Shown: in pieces, positions 36,856 through 48,717 of the stretch
Position numbering within the stretch: position 1 is the first letter of the stretch
Layout: each line of letters begins with the position of its first letter
Source of the DNA: Procambarus clarkii
Taxonomy: Eukaryota > Arthropoda > Malacostraca > Decapoda > Cambaridae
NCBI RefSeq assembly: GCF_040958095.1
Contig: NC_091165.1
Coordinates: forward strand, 23,948,770 to 24,012,769
Direction: 5' to 3'
Length of the DNA stretch: 64,000 nucleotides
Position numbers and translations under genes: made by a program
The notes under the pieces: generated by a model
The model's input: only the letters and a program-made list of their open reading frames with translations
Database searches by the model: none
Told to the model about the DNA's origin: nothing

Positions 36856-36990
36856 GGTGATGAGTCACAATAACGTGGCTGAAGTGGTTTGACCAGACCA
36901 CACACTAGAAGGTGAAGGGACGACGACGTTTCAGTCCGTCCTGGATCATTCTCAAGTCGATTCAAAGTGCCAGCCTCAGTATATGATAAG
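36856..36990 (-). mobile_element. PLE-type terminal fragment
   Basis: Contains GAGTCACAATAACGTGGCTG, GACCAGACCACACACTAGAA and the hammerhead-like fold at 36921-36959. Related sequence is at 37600-38010 and, more worn, at 56560-56680 inside a LINE. Confidence 0.55.
36921..36959 (-). ncRNA. Hammerhead-like fold
   Basis: Minus strand: stem I CGAC with GTCG, core TTGAGAA plus T, stem II GATCC/GGACT (three Watson-Crick pairs, one mismatch, one wobble), then GAAACGTC with self-complementary ACGT. Same U3/A8 core variant as at 18346 and 18682. Confidence 0.45.
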
Positions 36991-37579
36991 GGGACATACA
37001 CACTATTCCCAACATCACTACGTAGTTTTAAGTCAAACCTGTCAACAGGACAGGTTCATACACCCGGGCTTTCACAAACAGCCATTCTAAAACTGTATTC
37101 ACTACTGGTGGCAGCTACAAAGCTAGCCGGTACATCTTGGTAGCACTCTAGCACCTCCCATCTTCCTCATCCAGTGAGCGTTGGACTGCTCACCTAAGAT
37201 ATTCTCACATCCCTTAGAGAGACTTGTTCATAGCTCCTACCACCAAGAACTCCCAAAACCCTGAGCAATTTGTCTTTCCTGCAACACTGATCTTCCCTCT
37301 CAGTCAGGCGTCTGGTGCTTAAAGTTAATTAGGCACCGTCTTCCTGAATGACATGTAATTGGTGACTGCTTCACAAGGCAACCTCAAGTTTTCTCTTAGA
37401 TCTGAGATTCTACAAATTTATGTCTAGGAAAGTTTTCAAGAGAACAGCATCAGCGTCACTATAACAGGGCTTTACTAATGTCCTTCTTTTCATTACCTCT
37501 AGGCACATTCTTCGAAATTCAACTCGTGATTACCGACTCCCACTGAACATGTTACAATTTCAAGTGGTTCCACATCGTT
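36991..37579. other. Gene-free stretch
   Basis: No recognised coding or repeat feature. Confidence 0.5.
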
Positions 37580-37665
37580 TTTTGCAACACTGAATGTTGC
37601 GGACAATGAGTGACAACAACGTGGCTAAAGATATGACGACCAAACCACACATCAGAAAATGTCCT

Positions 37666-37925
37666 GGGGCCAGATTCACGAAGCAGTTACGCAAGTACTT
37701 ACGAACGTATACATCTTTCCTCAATTTTTGACGGCTTTGTTTACAATTATTAAACAGTTTACAAGCATGAAAACTTGCCAATCAACTGTTGTTATTGTTA
37801 TAAACAGCCTCCTGGTGCTTCGGAGCTCATTAACTGTTTAATAATTGTAAACGAAGCCGCCAAAGATCGAGAAAAGATGTACAGGTTCATAAGTTCTTGC
37901 GTAACTGCTTTGTGAATCTGGCCCC
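37666..37925. mobile_element. MITE copy M1
   Basis: Terminal inverted repeats of ~100 bp: GGGGCCAGATTCACGAAGCA + GTTACGCAAGTACTTACGAA at the left, mirrored to end GTGAATCTGGCCCC at the right. The inner arms have GACGGCTTTGTTTACAATTA + TTAAACAGTTTA. About 260 bp, no coding capacity. It is related to M2 at 6352. The target duplication is unclear. Confidence 0.8.
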
Positions 37926-37931
37926 TGGACC

Positions 37932-37970
37932 CGACTTGATAATGGTCCAGGAAGGACCGAACAGTCGTCG
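37932..37970 (+). ncRNA. Hammerhead-like fold, worn
   Basis: Stem I CGAC/GTCG (37932-37935, 37967-37970), core TTGATAA plus T, stem II GGTCC/GGACC around AGGAA. The conserved GAAACGTC is altered to GAACAGTC, so this copy should be inactive. Confidence 0.45.
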
Positions 37971-38169
37971 TGTCTTCATTTTATAATGTGTAGTTTGGTC
38001 GTCACTGAATGTTGCTAAGCAAAGTTCCATTTTAGATTTCCATATTTTCCAGCATTTCTGAAGTTTTTTACAAGTGCATACAACATGTAATACCTGTGAT
38101 AAGACATATCAACTCCTATTTTGCAACTGTTCCCAACCTCTGAAGAGGGTGCAGCTGAGCTGTGCTAAC

Positions 38170-38515
38170 ACGACAACCCATCTGAGCAGGAACAGTCACA
38201 CACGTGTCGACCCATCTGAGCAGGAACAGTTACACGTGTCGACCCATCTGAGCAGGAACAGTTACACACGTGTCGACCCATCTGAGCAGGAACAGTTACA
38301 CGTGTCGACCCATCTGAGCAGGAACAGTCACACACGTGTCGACCCATCTGAGCAGGAACAGTTACACACGTGTCGACCCATCTGAGCAGGAACAGTTACA
38401 CACGTGTCGACCCATCTGAGCAGGAACAGTTACACACGTGTCGACCCATCTGAGCAGGAACAGTTACACGTGTCGACCCATCTGAGCACGAACACTTACA
38501 CACGTGTCGACCCAT
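38170..38515 (+). repeat. ~34-bp minisatellite (GTGTCGACCCATCTGAGCAG)
   Basis: About 10 copies of GTGTCGACCCATCTGAGCAG + GAACAGTTACACAC, some lacking four bases (ACAC). The same unit forms a second small array at 41020-41175. Confidence 0.93.
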
Positions 38516-39279
38516 CTGAAACTGACAATAACATGCAGCACTTGACTGGGATTTCAAGTGTTCAATAGTGGGTTATATGACACTTTCACTTCACTTGCTA
38601 CAATGGTTCCAGTGACAATGTCCGTAAATCTGTGTTTATAACTATTATTTCAACACCTTTTCATCTTCTCTTGTTCCTTTCTCCCTTTCTTAATATCTCA
38701 TTACCTCTAGAAACTGTTTACAAAATTTGCTCACTATTCTAACCACTATCACTGTTATAACGTCGAAGTATAAGGCACCTTCTTTGAGCTCATTCATTTT
38801 CTTGACGATAATATCAACTTTAATACACCAGATGTTGAAATTCCTCTTGGTTGCTCAGTTGGATTCCCGGGCAGATTGGAGAAATGTAGGCGAGTAGAAG
38901 ATGGAAGGGGGAGAAAAACAAACGGAACAGAGAGAAAGAGAGAGGATAAAAAGAGTGCTTCCTACCCTACGCCACTCTGACTTCTCTTCCTTTATTGTGA
39001 GTGTACGTATATGTCTGTGTGAGGGGGAGGAGGCATATATACAATGAGTTGTCGACATGCGTGCCTGCGTATTCTAATGTATCAAAGCTCGTGTCCCTTG
39101 CTGTCTCTAGTCCTTCCTATTCGACCAGTCTGTTAACCTTCTCTCTGCACCCTCCCCCGCCTAGTGTGTTTGTTTGTCCGTCTTTCTCTCCATCGGCCTG
39201 AATGTGGGAATGCCCGTGTTGATTATTTTCAATTTCTCTTCAAACATATATAAAGATTTTCTCTTGACAGCCTGGAGGG
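38516..39279. other. Gene-free stretch
   Basis: No feature recognised. Confidence 0.5.
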
Positions 39280-39632
39280 TGGATATCACATCTCCGTTCC
39301 AGACTGAATATTTTACAAACCTGAAGGCCATACCAGTCCAAAATTGGTCTTTATAAAGTTCACGGTTGTCTAGAGGAAAGGTTAGTTCCCTTTACTACAT
39401 GCTGTGAGGGAGGGAGAGGGAGGGGGAGGAAGAGAGATAGATATTATGAGAGACGGAGACAATGAGTATGAGAGAAACAATGGAGTACATTAAGACACAG
39501 GCACTCACAGCATGTAGTAAAGGGAACTAACCTTTCCTCTAGACAACCGTGAACTTTATAAAGACCAATTTTGGACTGGTATGGCCTTCAGGTTTGTAAA
39601 ATATTCAGTCCGGAACGGAGATGTGATATCCA
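39280..39632. repeat. Large palindrome with purine-rich spacer
   Basis: Arms 39280-39408 and 39505-39632 (~129 bp) are inverted copies: TGGATATCACATCTCCGTTC mirrored at the right end. The ~96-bp spacer is GA-rich (GAGGGAGGGAGAGGGAGGGG). A TA array follows 27 bp later, as for the other palindromes. Confidence 0.9.
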
Positions 39633-39654
39633 CATCTATATATCCACATCATAT

Positions 39655-39870
<216 letters not shown>

Positions 39871-40125
39871 AACCATTCAGAAACCTGGCGTAACCTGTCT
39901 CAGGGTTAAATAACCAACCGTAATATGCAATTTTGGCCCTAATTTAGTACATATATATTTACTGAACTAGGTGTTGGAAACAATTAGGTTAAGTTGATGT
40001 CTTCTTTCTCGGCTACTTATCCATTTAATAATACAAAACATGGACATTTTTGGGGAGGGAATTATAAACTAACATTCATTAATGCTGAAAGCATCATTTT
40101 GGGGGAGCAACAGTCCATATTGTGA
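39871..40125. other. Gene-free stretch
   Basis: No feature recognised. Confidence 0.45.
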
Positions 40126-40156
40126 ATACGCTCAATCCTGCAAGCTCGTCTAGGCG

Positions 40157-40217
<61 letters not shown>

Positions 40218-40530
40218 GCGTGATACTGAGCGGACTGGCTAAGGCGGACAAGGACGGCCTCTTTAAATTGAGAGAAAGTAGGACACGAGGACATAGCTGA
40301 AAACTTGAAATAAAAGAGTCGAGTAAATTTATGGACATACTCACACCCTGTATACATCGTCAACAAGTGGAATGCAATGAAAGTAGTTGTGGAAGCCACC
40401 TCCATCCACAACTTTAGGGTCAGATTTGACAAAGAATTTGAAGGTCAGGAAAGTTATATTGCAACGCAACTGGTACAAGACTTTGTTTGGCGGGTTATAA
40501 GGAACTAGATCTCACTTTTCCGTAGTTACT
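40126..40530 (+). pseudogene. LINE tail, (AC)n, then LINE fragment
   Basis: A worn tail (CCTGCAAGCTCGTCTAGGCG + AGTACAC) runs into (AC)n 40160-40215. A second LINE fragment follows: codons for KADKDGLFKLRESRTRGH (40244-40297), then NKWNA-type text with GTGGAATGCAATGAAAGTAG (40365-40384), CACCTCCATCCACAACTTTA and GGGTCAGATTTGACAAAGAA. It is 5'-truncated and full of frame breaks. Confidence 0.65.
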
Positions 40531-40672
40531 GCTATGTAGTTACTATTAGGTGAGCACATAGGAGGAATCACGCTGGTCCCTGTGGCTTAACCCGCTGTAA
40601 TTATTCATCATCTCATTATCTCTCTCTAATTCTTCATCCTCCTACTTCTTTTTTGTCATACTGCTCCATCTT

Positions 40673-40940
40673 GGGGGGTCTGACGGCTAAGTGGACAGCG
40701 CTCGGGATTCGAAGTTTTACAATTCCGGGTTCGATCCCCGGTGGAGGTGGAAACAAATGGGGAGATTTTTTCACCCTCATCCTCCTGTTCACCTAGCAGT
40801 AAATAGGTACCTGGGAGTTAAACAGTTGCTACGGGCTGCTTCTGGGGATGTGCAACAAAAAGAAGGCCTGGTCGAGGACCGGGCCGCGGGGACGCTAAGC
40901 CCCGAAATCCTCTCAAGATAACCTCAAGGAAAAAAAAAAA
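40673..40940 (+). mobile_element. tRNA-derived SINE, tail type A, with poly(A)
   Basis: Head GGGGGGTCTGACGGCTAAGT, B-box CGGGTTCGATCCCCG (40727-40741), body TCACCTAGCAGTAAATAGGT, tail GGGCCGCGGGGACGCTAAGC + CCCGAAATCCTCTCAAGATA, ending in A11. Only this plus-strand copy keeps its A-run, so it may be the most complete of the four. Confidence 0.85.
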
Positions 40941-41019
40941 CATTTTCACAACCTCCTCCTCCTATTCAATCTCTTCCTCATATTAAACCTCCTCTGCTCA
41001 TTCCTCGTCCACCTGCTAT

Positions 41020-41175
41020 AAGGAACAGTCACACACGTGTCGACCAATCTGAGCAGGAACAGTCACACACCTGTCAACCCATCTGAGCAGGAACAGTCAC
41101 ACACCTGTCAACCCATCTGAGCAGGAACAGTCACACACGTGTCGACCCATCTGAGCAGGAACAGTCACACGTGGA
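41020..41175 (+). repeat. Second array of the 38-kb minisatellite
   Basis: Four to five units of GAACAGTCACACACGTGTCG + ACCCATCTGAGCAG, identical in core to the array at 38170. Confidence 0.9.
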
Positions 41176-41319
41176 ACAGGAACAGTCCACCTCTGATATG
41201 CCTCGTTCCGCCAACTGACTGCGACTCTCCCCTCCCACCCCTCAACAAAATATTGTTTTTGTCGTTATGCTTTAACTACGTTATTTCTGCTCAAAACATT
41301 TTAGCGCAAAACATGTAAG

Positions 41320-41435
41320 ATTTTTTTTTTTATCTTTATTTAAAAAAATACAATATAAATTACATATACAAAAGTGTTACAAGGCAATTATACATTACAA
41401 TTCTTAGTGAACATCTGTTTCAGTAGTACAGAACA
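41320..41435 (-). repeat. Retroelement 3' end with A-rich tail
   Basis: Minus-strand copy of the 14720-14825 sequence: AATGTATAATTGCCTTGTAA, ATTTATATTGTATTTTTTTA, then AATAAAGAT and an A-run (T-run on the plus strand at 41321-41332). Confidence 0.6.
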
Positions 41436-42803
41436 ACATGTAAGATTTGCATGTTCTCGATTACTACATTCTGGTCATTAATATTCTGGCACTGGACACT
41501 CAAACTTTGGACATTACTGTCCCGGTTGTTACGCCGTAACTAACAAGTCTCTTCTAGTCGTTTTCAGCATTTAACGTTAACTTCTCGGACCTTTTCTTTC
41601 TCTAACATTTCCTTCCTCGGACGATTCCTTTCGTGAACGTTTCCTTACTCAAACGTTTGTGCCTGTAAAACGTGCAGCCGCCGACGGGCTTGCCGTCATG
41701 GAGGTCTTGGCTTGAACGTTCCTTGCGTGTGAGATTTAACAACTTCCCCCCCCTCCCCCCCTCCCCTTCCGCCCTGACAGTGGACATAAGGCAATAAAGA
41801 GGGAGCAAGGCCTGGTGGTCCCCATGACGTGGTGCAGCCATTGTCATGTTCCCAGCCTGGCCAGGCCACCACGCACGCACCATACACGTGGGACACGGAG
41901 AAATAGCTGATGGAATGAAGGGAGGGAATGAATGAAGAAAGGATGGAATGAAAGACAGGAGGAATGAAGGAGTGAATGAAGATACTATTGGATGAAAAAA
42001 GTACAATAAAGGAGGGAGTAATTGAAGAAGGGAGAGAGCAGGTAGGAAGAAAGAGAGGAGGATGGAAAGAGAGAGAGATGGGTGGGAAGGGAGGTAGCTA
42101 GGGACTAACTTCCTTCTACCTTCCCAGCTCCCCCATTCCTCCTCCTCTTTCTCGTCCCTCCTTCCGCCACCTCTCATCCTCTCCCAAATCTCCTCCTCCG
42201 CCTCCCTCTTCGTTCTGCAATTGTTCAACTTCCCCTTTCTCTAGTGCTCATCCCAATCCTCATCCCCCCTTCCTCCTCCTCCTGTTCCAGCCTTCATGGT
42301 CAGGAGCAGAAGGTCAGCTGCTGGTTCCCAGGAGCCGGGAGCAGCCTCGCCCCAGACAAGAAAGAAAACGTCTATCCAAGTCAGAGATGACGAATGATTT
42401 TTGGCTGCGACCGCTTACAGAATACTTACGATTAATTGACGGTTTATCAGACTCTGGCATAAAACGTCAAGGCCTGGGTAGACTCCAGCAAACTGTGCTT
42501 CAGACATGTAAGGATCCGTCGGAAGCATCACAGGCAAGAGTGTTCCGTATATGACTTGGCCATAGCCAACTGACTTAACTTACATATGTAGCTAAGACAA
42601 AACCGGAATTAGCCGACTCGAAAATACTTGCGCAGAATTGATCTAAGCCGTGCAACATATATGTGTAAAGCTAGATAACCTCAACCCCGCTATGCAAACA
42701 ATTGAACTACGTCATTTGTAGAGAAATAAGAGCGTAGGAACATCCAGAGACAATATTAACCACAGAAACACATATAGACAGATACAAGTATAGATATAGA
42801 CAG
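41436..42803. other. Gene-free; purine/pyrimidine-rich centre
   Basis: 41900-42110 is GAATGAAG-rich, 42110-42300 is CTCCTCC-rich. The 208-residue minus frame at 41602-42228 is a by-product of this composition. No gene supported. Confidence 0.5.
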
Positions 42804-43069
42804 CTGGGGGCGCCTGGTGGCTGAGTGGACAGCACGCTGGATACGTAGTCCTGAGGACCGAGGTTCGATTCCCGGCGATGGCGGAAACAAATGGGCAGCG
42901 TTTCTTTCACCCCGATGCCCCTGTTACATAGTAAGTAGTAAATAGGTACCTGGGACAGCTGTTATGGGCTTCTTCCTGAATGTGTGTGTGTTTGTGAAAA
43001 AAATTGACAGTTGAAAGCCGGGCCGAAAGAGCCAGAGCTCAACCCCCGCAAGCACAACTAGGTGAATAC
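42804..43069 (+). mobile_element. tRNA-derived SINE, LINE-type tail (type B)
   Basis: Head CTGGGGGCGCCTGGTGGCTG + AGTGGACAGC with A-box TGGCTGAGTGG and B-box GAGGTTCGATTCCCGG (42862-42876). Body GTTACATAGTAAGTAGTAAA. Short TG array. Tail ATTGACAGTTGAAAGCCGGG, CCAGAGCTCAACCCCCGCAA, GCACAACTAGGTGAATAC. Best example of the SINE whose 3' end equals the LINE 3' end. Confidence 0.88.
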
Positions 43070-43489
43070 AACCACAGCGAGACACAGCAACCTCCACAGA
43101 CACTTCATCGTGCACAGCTACAAGAAAACAAAATGTCTTGAGAAATGATTTCAACTTCTGAGTAGCTTCATGTCTTAATCCATTCAAAGGATCCTACTGA
43201 AGAGCTGTGCCAAGTTTCTTCTAACAAACAAACAAAAAAATACACCCGAAAAATTAAAATGCCCGCTGGGCTACTGGTGATTGACCGCTTCCGTAACCTA
43301 CTCAACAACTAAGATATGTGAAAATTTTGATTTCTATTATTCCCATATTGTAACTTACAGAGTACAGTGAAGAAACCGCACTCCTCCACAAGCTGTGCAT
43401 TACTATCCTTGCAGTGCAGTACAAGCTAAGAGTTCAATAATATACTAAGCCTATAAACCCCGCCGTCTTGACGTCCTCCGGATGGTGGT

Positions 43490-43760
43490 GAACTAACAAC
43501 ATTCACAACACTGTCCACTGCAGGCGGAAAACTGCGCCAATAATATTCACAAAACGTCTCAACATAAGCAGATAACTACGTTAGTAATAATCACAACTAT
43601 GCTAATAATATCACAACAAAACTGCACAGTGGACAACGCTAACACTATTCGCTCTACATATACAAACGGACAACCACGATAACAATACTCACTGCAACAA
43701 CTACGTGAATATTGTTAGCGTAGTCAAACAACTACGCTAACAATATTCACAACACTCATA
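43490..43760. repeat. Degenerate repeat with perfect 20-bp hairpin
   Basis: AACAATATTCACAAC words recur irregularly. GTGAATATTGTTAGCGTAGT (43705-43724) and its exact inverse ACTACGCTAACAATATTCAC (43731-43750) flank a 6-base loop. Confidence 0.8.
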
Positions 43761-44127
43761 CACTCAGCAAACTTGCCTTGCCTTTCGGCGAGGAAAAAAA
43801 AATGTAAACAAAAAGAATCTCAAAATTAGAACGCATTTCTGCAAAACAAAAGCCACGTAGCTTGCAAAACGACCCAAAGGTCTACCCTAAGGTGATTGTT
43901 ACTCTGGATAAGCTTATTTTGATTTCATTATCCTTATACACAGCCGTCCTCAAACATTACCCAAACGTTCGTTAATCAACTTGCACAAACATCCTCCCAG
44001 CCCCCCCCCGTTTGGAGTGAAAAACATTTACACATGACTTATACCTTTCAAGTTCAAACTTCTACAAATAAGTTTAAAAATATCCCCAAAAATACCTAAC
44101 CTGACCAACTCTAGACCTAACTATATC

Positions 44128-44135
44128 AGAAATTG

Positions 44136-44217
<82 letters not shown>

Positions 44218-44257
44218 CAAGGAAGGGGGTGGTAGGAGAAAAGCGAAAAAGTAGGAG

Positions 44258-44319
<62 letters not shown>

Positions 44320-44334
44320 CTCCTACTTTTTCGC

Positions 44335-44401
<67 letters not shown>

Positions 44402-44420
44402 CAAGGAAGGGGGTGGTAGG
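44128..44420. repeat. Three (TA)n arrays with inverted linkers
   Basis: TA arrays at about 44138-44215, 44260-44315 and 44338-44398. The linker AGCGAAAAAGTAGGAGAAAA (44243-44262) is exactly inverted at 44316-44335 across the middle array. TTTCAAGGAAGGGGGTGGTA follows both the first and third arrays. Confidence 0.85.
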
Positions 44421-44479
44421 AGAAAAGCACACAGAAACTGTATTGGAGGGGATCTAAACATTCCCTCTAATGCGTTATG

Positions 44480-44546
44480 CGTGGTTTCCTCCGAGGCTAT
44501 GGGTCCCCCTTCTTCCAGCTAGAGGTGGTACTCCCTTCCTATATAT

Positions 44547-44637
<91 letters not shown>
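44480..44637 (-). repeat. TA-flanked block shared with 2.0 kb, plus (TA)n
   Basis: GAGGCTATGGGTCCCC and AGAGGTGGTA are the reverse complement of words at 1980-2020. An A14 run and a TA array (44561-44637) follow. Confidence 0.6.
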
Positions 44638-44640
<3 letters not shown>

Positions 44641-44650
44641 TTATTTATAT

Positions 44651-44769
44651 ATTATGTTGAATATGACCGAAAAGATAAGATTAATAGTTCTAACACGATT
44701 TTTATCAATATTTCTTATGTTTCTTTTCACTGGCGATGGTAATTGAAAAATCTATTCTCCAAAATTCAT
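44651..44769 (-). pseudogene. Penelope-like element ORF start, stop-bearing
   Basis: Minus frame MNFGE, stop, IFQLPSPVKRNIRNIDKNRV, RTINLIFSVIFN, then AT-rich sequence. It aligns throughout with the 3678 copy and also ends just after VIFN at a TA array. Upstream (44799-44802) GAAA plus CGCG and the TC dinucleotide remain, but the rest of the hammerhead-like fold is not clear. Confidence 0.6.
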
Positions 44770-44839
44770 TTTTATTTCTAGTTTGACGCCTGAACGCGTT
44801 TCGTAATAACTTAACAGTATACGCTTCTGAATTTAAAAA

Positions 44840-45758
44840 AATTAATTCTGGAAAAACATAATAGATTAGGATCTGAACTAGGCTCGTACGCCTCGTTCTA
44901 TTGATAGGTTGTTGATGTTAGGCATTAAGGACAACAATAGGTGTGACCAATGTACTGAAATTGAGAATAATATGCATATATTTTAATTATGTAAGCAGAA
45001 AATTGATCTTGTAAACTGGACCAAGCATTAGAGTGGATTTAATGAGGTTTTTAAGGTTTCATATTGAGATAAAATACAAGAAAATTAAGAATACAATAAT
45101 TATGCTACTTTCTGATTACATTTTTTTGTGTGTGTATAGGCAGGCGGGAGGGTTACTCAAAATATTAAAGTTCCTGCTAGTCAGGATCAAGTATAAAATT
45201 TGGGGTTTACGGTTCATGCTCGGTGATGATATAGAAAATTGGTTTACTGAGAATTATATAAACTATATATAAATGTAGTATTTTCCCTCGTAAATTGATG
45301 TAAATATGATCTTTATGTTGTATATTATTTAATAAAGAAACAAATGGGAAGGTAGTCAGAACTAAAGACTGTTAAAACTAATAAAAACATAATATGTTAT
45401 AACTATGGCTGGACAGAACAGGTGTGCAGCAGTGTAAATCAAACTTGCATTTGTATACGTATATTTAATAACATTTAGCATGCCCTTTGAATGGTTATAG
45501 TGTAGCCTAGCCTAGCCTATCAATTTCATAATAAGTAGCTTATACGTGTTTTATAAATTCATAATTACATAATTTCATTTAACTGAGACTTGTTAGTGTT
45601 TCAGTATAAAGAACCAAAGGAAAGTTTTGATTATAGGCGTCCCCTGCTGACGATAATTAAAGGGCAGTCCCATATGCAGGTAATTGATATCTATTTTTAG
45701 GCTGCAACGCTTGATGTTCCTGCTTTACGCTTCTGGTTTTGCCTGCCCCTCTCCCTAT

Positions 45759-45760
<2 letters not shown>
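44840..45760. other. AT-rich, gene-free
   Basis: No motif recognised; AATAAAGAAACAAA at 45341 could be a poly(A) signal of nothing visible. Confidence 0.5.
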
Positions 45761-46648
<888 letters not shown>

Positions 46649-46867
46649 GCCTGTACGCATAGGAAGAAAAGAGAATGCAGGAAAGGAGAAAAGAGACGCA
46701 GAGCAGGTAGTGGATAGAAGACAGACTGGAGGTAAGAGAGTGAAAGAAAGATATGAGTTGACAAAAGAGGGAAAGAGAAGTTTTCGATGATAAGAACGTT
46801 CAATGAGAGTGTATTGTGTTCGCCAACAAGAAGCTTCATTTATCTCATATCCCCCTCTCCCTCCCTC

Positions 46868-46888
46868 CCCTCTCTCTCTCTCTCTCTC

Positions 46889-46956
<68 letters not shown>
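46868..46956. repeat. (CT)n microsatellite
   Basis: CT array. Together with the GA array it forms a potential long hairpin. Confidence 0.95.
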
Positions 46957-46958
<2 letters not shown>

Positions 46959-47214
46959 CAACTTTGGGGGAGCTTTCTCACTTCAACTTCAAATGTTCGC
47001 TAGAGAACATTTCCCTGTTCTCAAAGCATCCAAACCAAACAACTAAATTCACTATAGAATTTTCCACTCTCGTTTATCCCTCACTTATCTTTTCTCTTTC
47101 CTCTCCCTTCTCATTCCCTTTCCCCTCTTTTCTAGCCTTCGTTCTGCATAACCATTTCCGTCTAATCCATTTCTTTTCCCAATTCCTTCCCCGCCGTCCT
47201 TATCTTCTCCCTCC

Positions 47215-47465
47215 CCCCCCGTTCTCCACCTTCTCCCCCGTTCCCCCACCTTCTCCCCCGTTCCCCCACCTTCTCCCCCGTTCCCCCACCTTCTCCCCCG
47301 TTCTCCACCTTCTCCCCCGTTCTCCACCGTTCTCCACCTTCTCCCCCGTTCCCCCACCTTCTCCCCCGTTCCCCCACCTTCTCCCCCGTTCTCCACCTTC
47401 TCCCCCGTTCTCCACCTTCTCCCCCGTTCCCCCACCTTCTCCCCCGTTCCCCCACCTTCTCCCCA
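47215..47465 (-). repeat. 20-bp minisatellite, C-rich
   Basis: Two unit types alternate: CCTTCTCCCCCGTTCCCCCA and CCTTCTCCCCCGTTCTCCAC, ~12 copies. G-rich minus strand with Gly-Glu-Arg-Arg-Trp frames that are artefacts of the period. Confidence 0.93.
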
Positions 47466-47594
47466 TGCTGACGCTTCCCTATCCATCTCAATCACAATCC
47501 CTATCAATCCTCCGTTCTTCTTGAATCCTCTTATCAGAAAATCATCAGAAAATCATTATTATGCACTGCCGTTTGTCCTGTCGCTCACGCTCTC

Positions 47595-47870
47595 AGTTAT
47601 CTATTCTCTATATCACTCAATCTCGTCCCATCCCAAATCCTTATCGTGACCCCTTCCCAGTGCTATATAGTCGTAATGGCTTGGCGCTTTCCCCTGATAT
47701 TTCACTTTCCCCTCAATCTCATACACATGCTCGCTTACACCCACCTTGTGTCTTGCACTCCTACTCTCTCACACACGCCCTCCCACTTACACACACACAC
47801 TCTCACACTGGAAAGACGGGACACCACGAGCCTAGCTCTCATCCTGTAACTACACTTAGGTAATTACCCC
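47595..47870 (+). repeat. SINE tail and LINE tail fragments
   Basis: 47610-47695 (CTCGTCCCATCCCAAATCCT, GTGCTATATAGTCGTAATGG) matches the end of the SINE at 16585. 47815-47862 (GACGGGACACCACGAGCCTA, CATCCTGTAACTACACTTAG) matches the LINE tail at 13770-13830. CT/CA-rich filler lies between. Confidence 0.65.
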
Positions 47871-48019
47871 CTGTCTCTCTCTCTCACACACACACACACT
47901 CTCACACACTCAATAACCTAACAACACACTAATTTACCCGTTCAACACGTTTTTGTGCGGTGCTCGCGAGTGCACTTAAGTACAGGAGTTATGGATCACT
48001 TACTAGGTTTTTTATTGTG

Positions 48020-48325
48020 CATTAACAAACAAGAGAGGAGAGAGAGAGAGCTGTTTTGTCTTTGTCAATTCCATTTAGGATCTTATATGTCGTTGTCATG
48101 TTCCTCTTAACTATCCTTTTCTCTGGTGTGGGAAGAGCCAGATATCTCAGTGTTTCCTCATAGCTCAATCTCTCCAGCTCAGGAACGACTCTCGTTGCAA
48201 ATCTTTGGACTTTTTCTAGTTTCTTTTGTCCTTTTTCAGGTAATGGTTCCATATTTTGGATGCATATTCAAAGGTGTGTCTCACCTTCGCTATATGGGAC
48301 CCGGAAAGCCCTCTTGTCCAAGTAT
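48020..48325 (-). pseudogene. LINE RT C-terminal fragment
   Basis: Minus frame KLEKVQRFATRVVPELERLS, YEETLRYLALPTPEKRIVKR, NMTTTYKILNGIDKDKT. Matches the 27180-27330 region; truncated at both ends. In minus-strand order it follows the tail of another LINE copy. Confidence 0.75.
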
Positions 48326-48631
48326 GTGTGAGTACTCGCCTAGGTGTGTTTGCGAGGGTTGAGCTTCGGCTCTTTGGTCCCGCCTCTCAACTGTCAATCA
48401 ACTGGTGTACAGGTTCCTGAGCCTATTGGGCTCTATCATATCTACACCTAAAACTGTGTATGGAGTCAGCCTCCACCACATCACTTCCTAATGCATTCCA
48501 TTTGTTAACTACTCTGACACTAAAAAAGTTCTTTCTAATGTCTCCATGGCTCATATGGGCACTCAATTTCCCCCTGTGTACCCTAGTGTGCGTGCCCCCT
48601 TGTGTTAAACTGTCTTTATCCTCTGAGAATC

Positions 48632-48716
<85 letters not shown>

Positions 48717-48717
48717 C
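48326..48717 (-). pseudogene. LINE 3' end after (AC)n
   Basis: On the minus strand: an AC array (48717-48632), then FSEDKDSLTQGG, HRGKLSAHMSHGDIRKNFFS, VRVVNKWNALGSDVVEADSI, a stop, and the LINE tail (AGCCCAATAGGCTCAGGA to AGTACTCACAC). It is equivalent to 27370-27630 and, like the copy at 26919, is 5'-truncated at an AC array. Confidence 0.75.

Larger units (their letters stand above)
37580..38015. mobile_element. PLE-type inverted remnant split by a MITE
   Basis: Left part (37580-37665) has TGACGACCAAACCACACATC + AGAAAATG. Right part (37926-38015) ends CATTTTATAATGTGTAGTTT + GGTCGTCA, the inverted counterpart. The MITE M1 sits between, so two head-to-head PLE ends were present before insertion. 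Confidence 0.6.

Noticed and set aside
44790..44840. Hammerhead-like fold upstream of the third PLE start
   Set aside because: GAAA, CGCG and TC remain, but core and stems I/II cannot be drawn convincingly.
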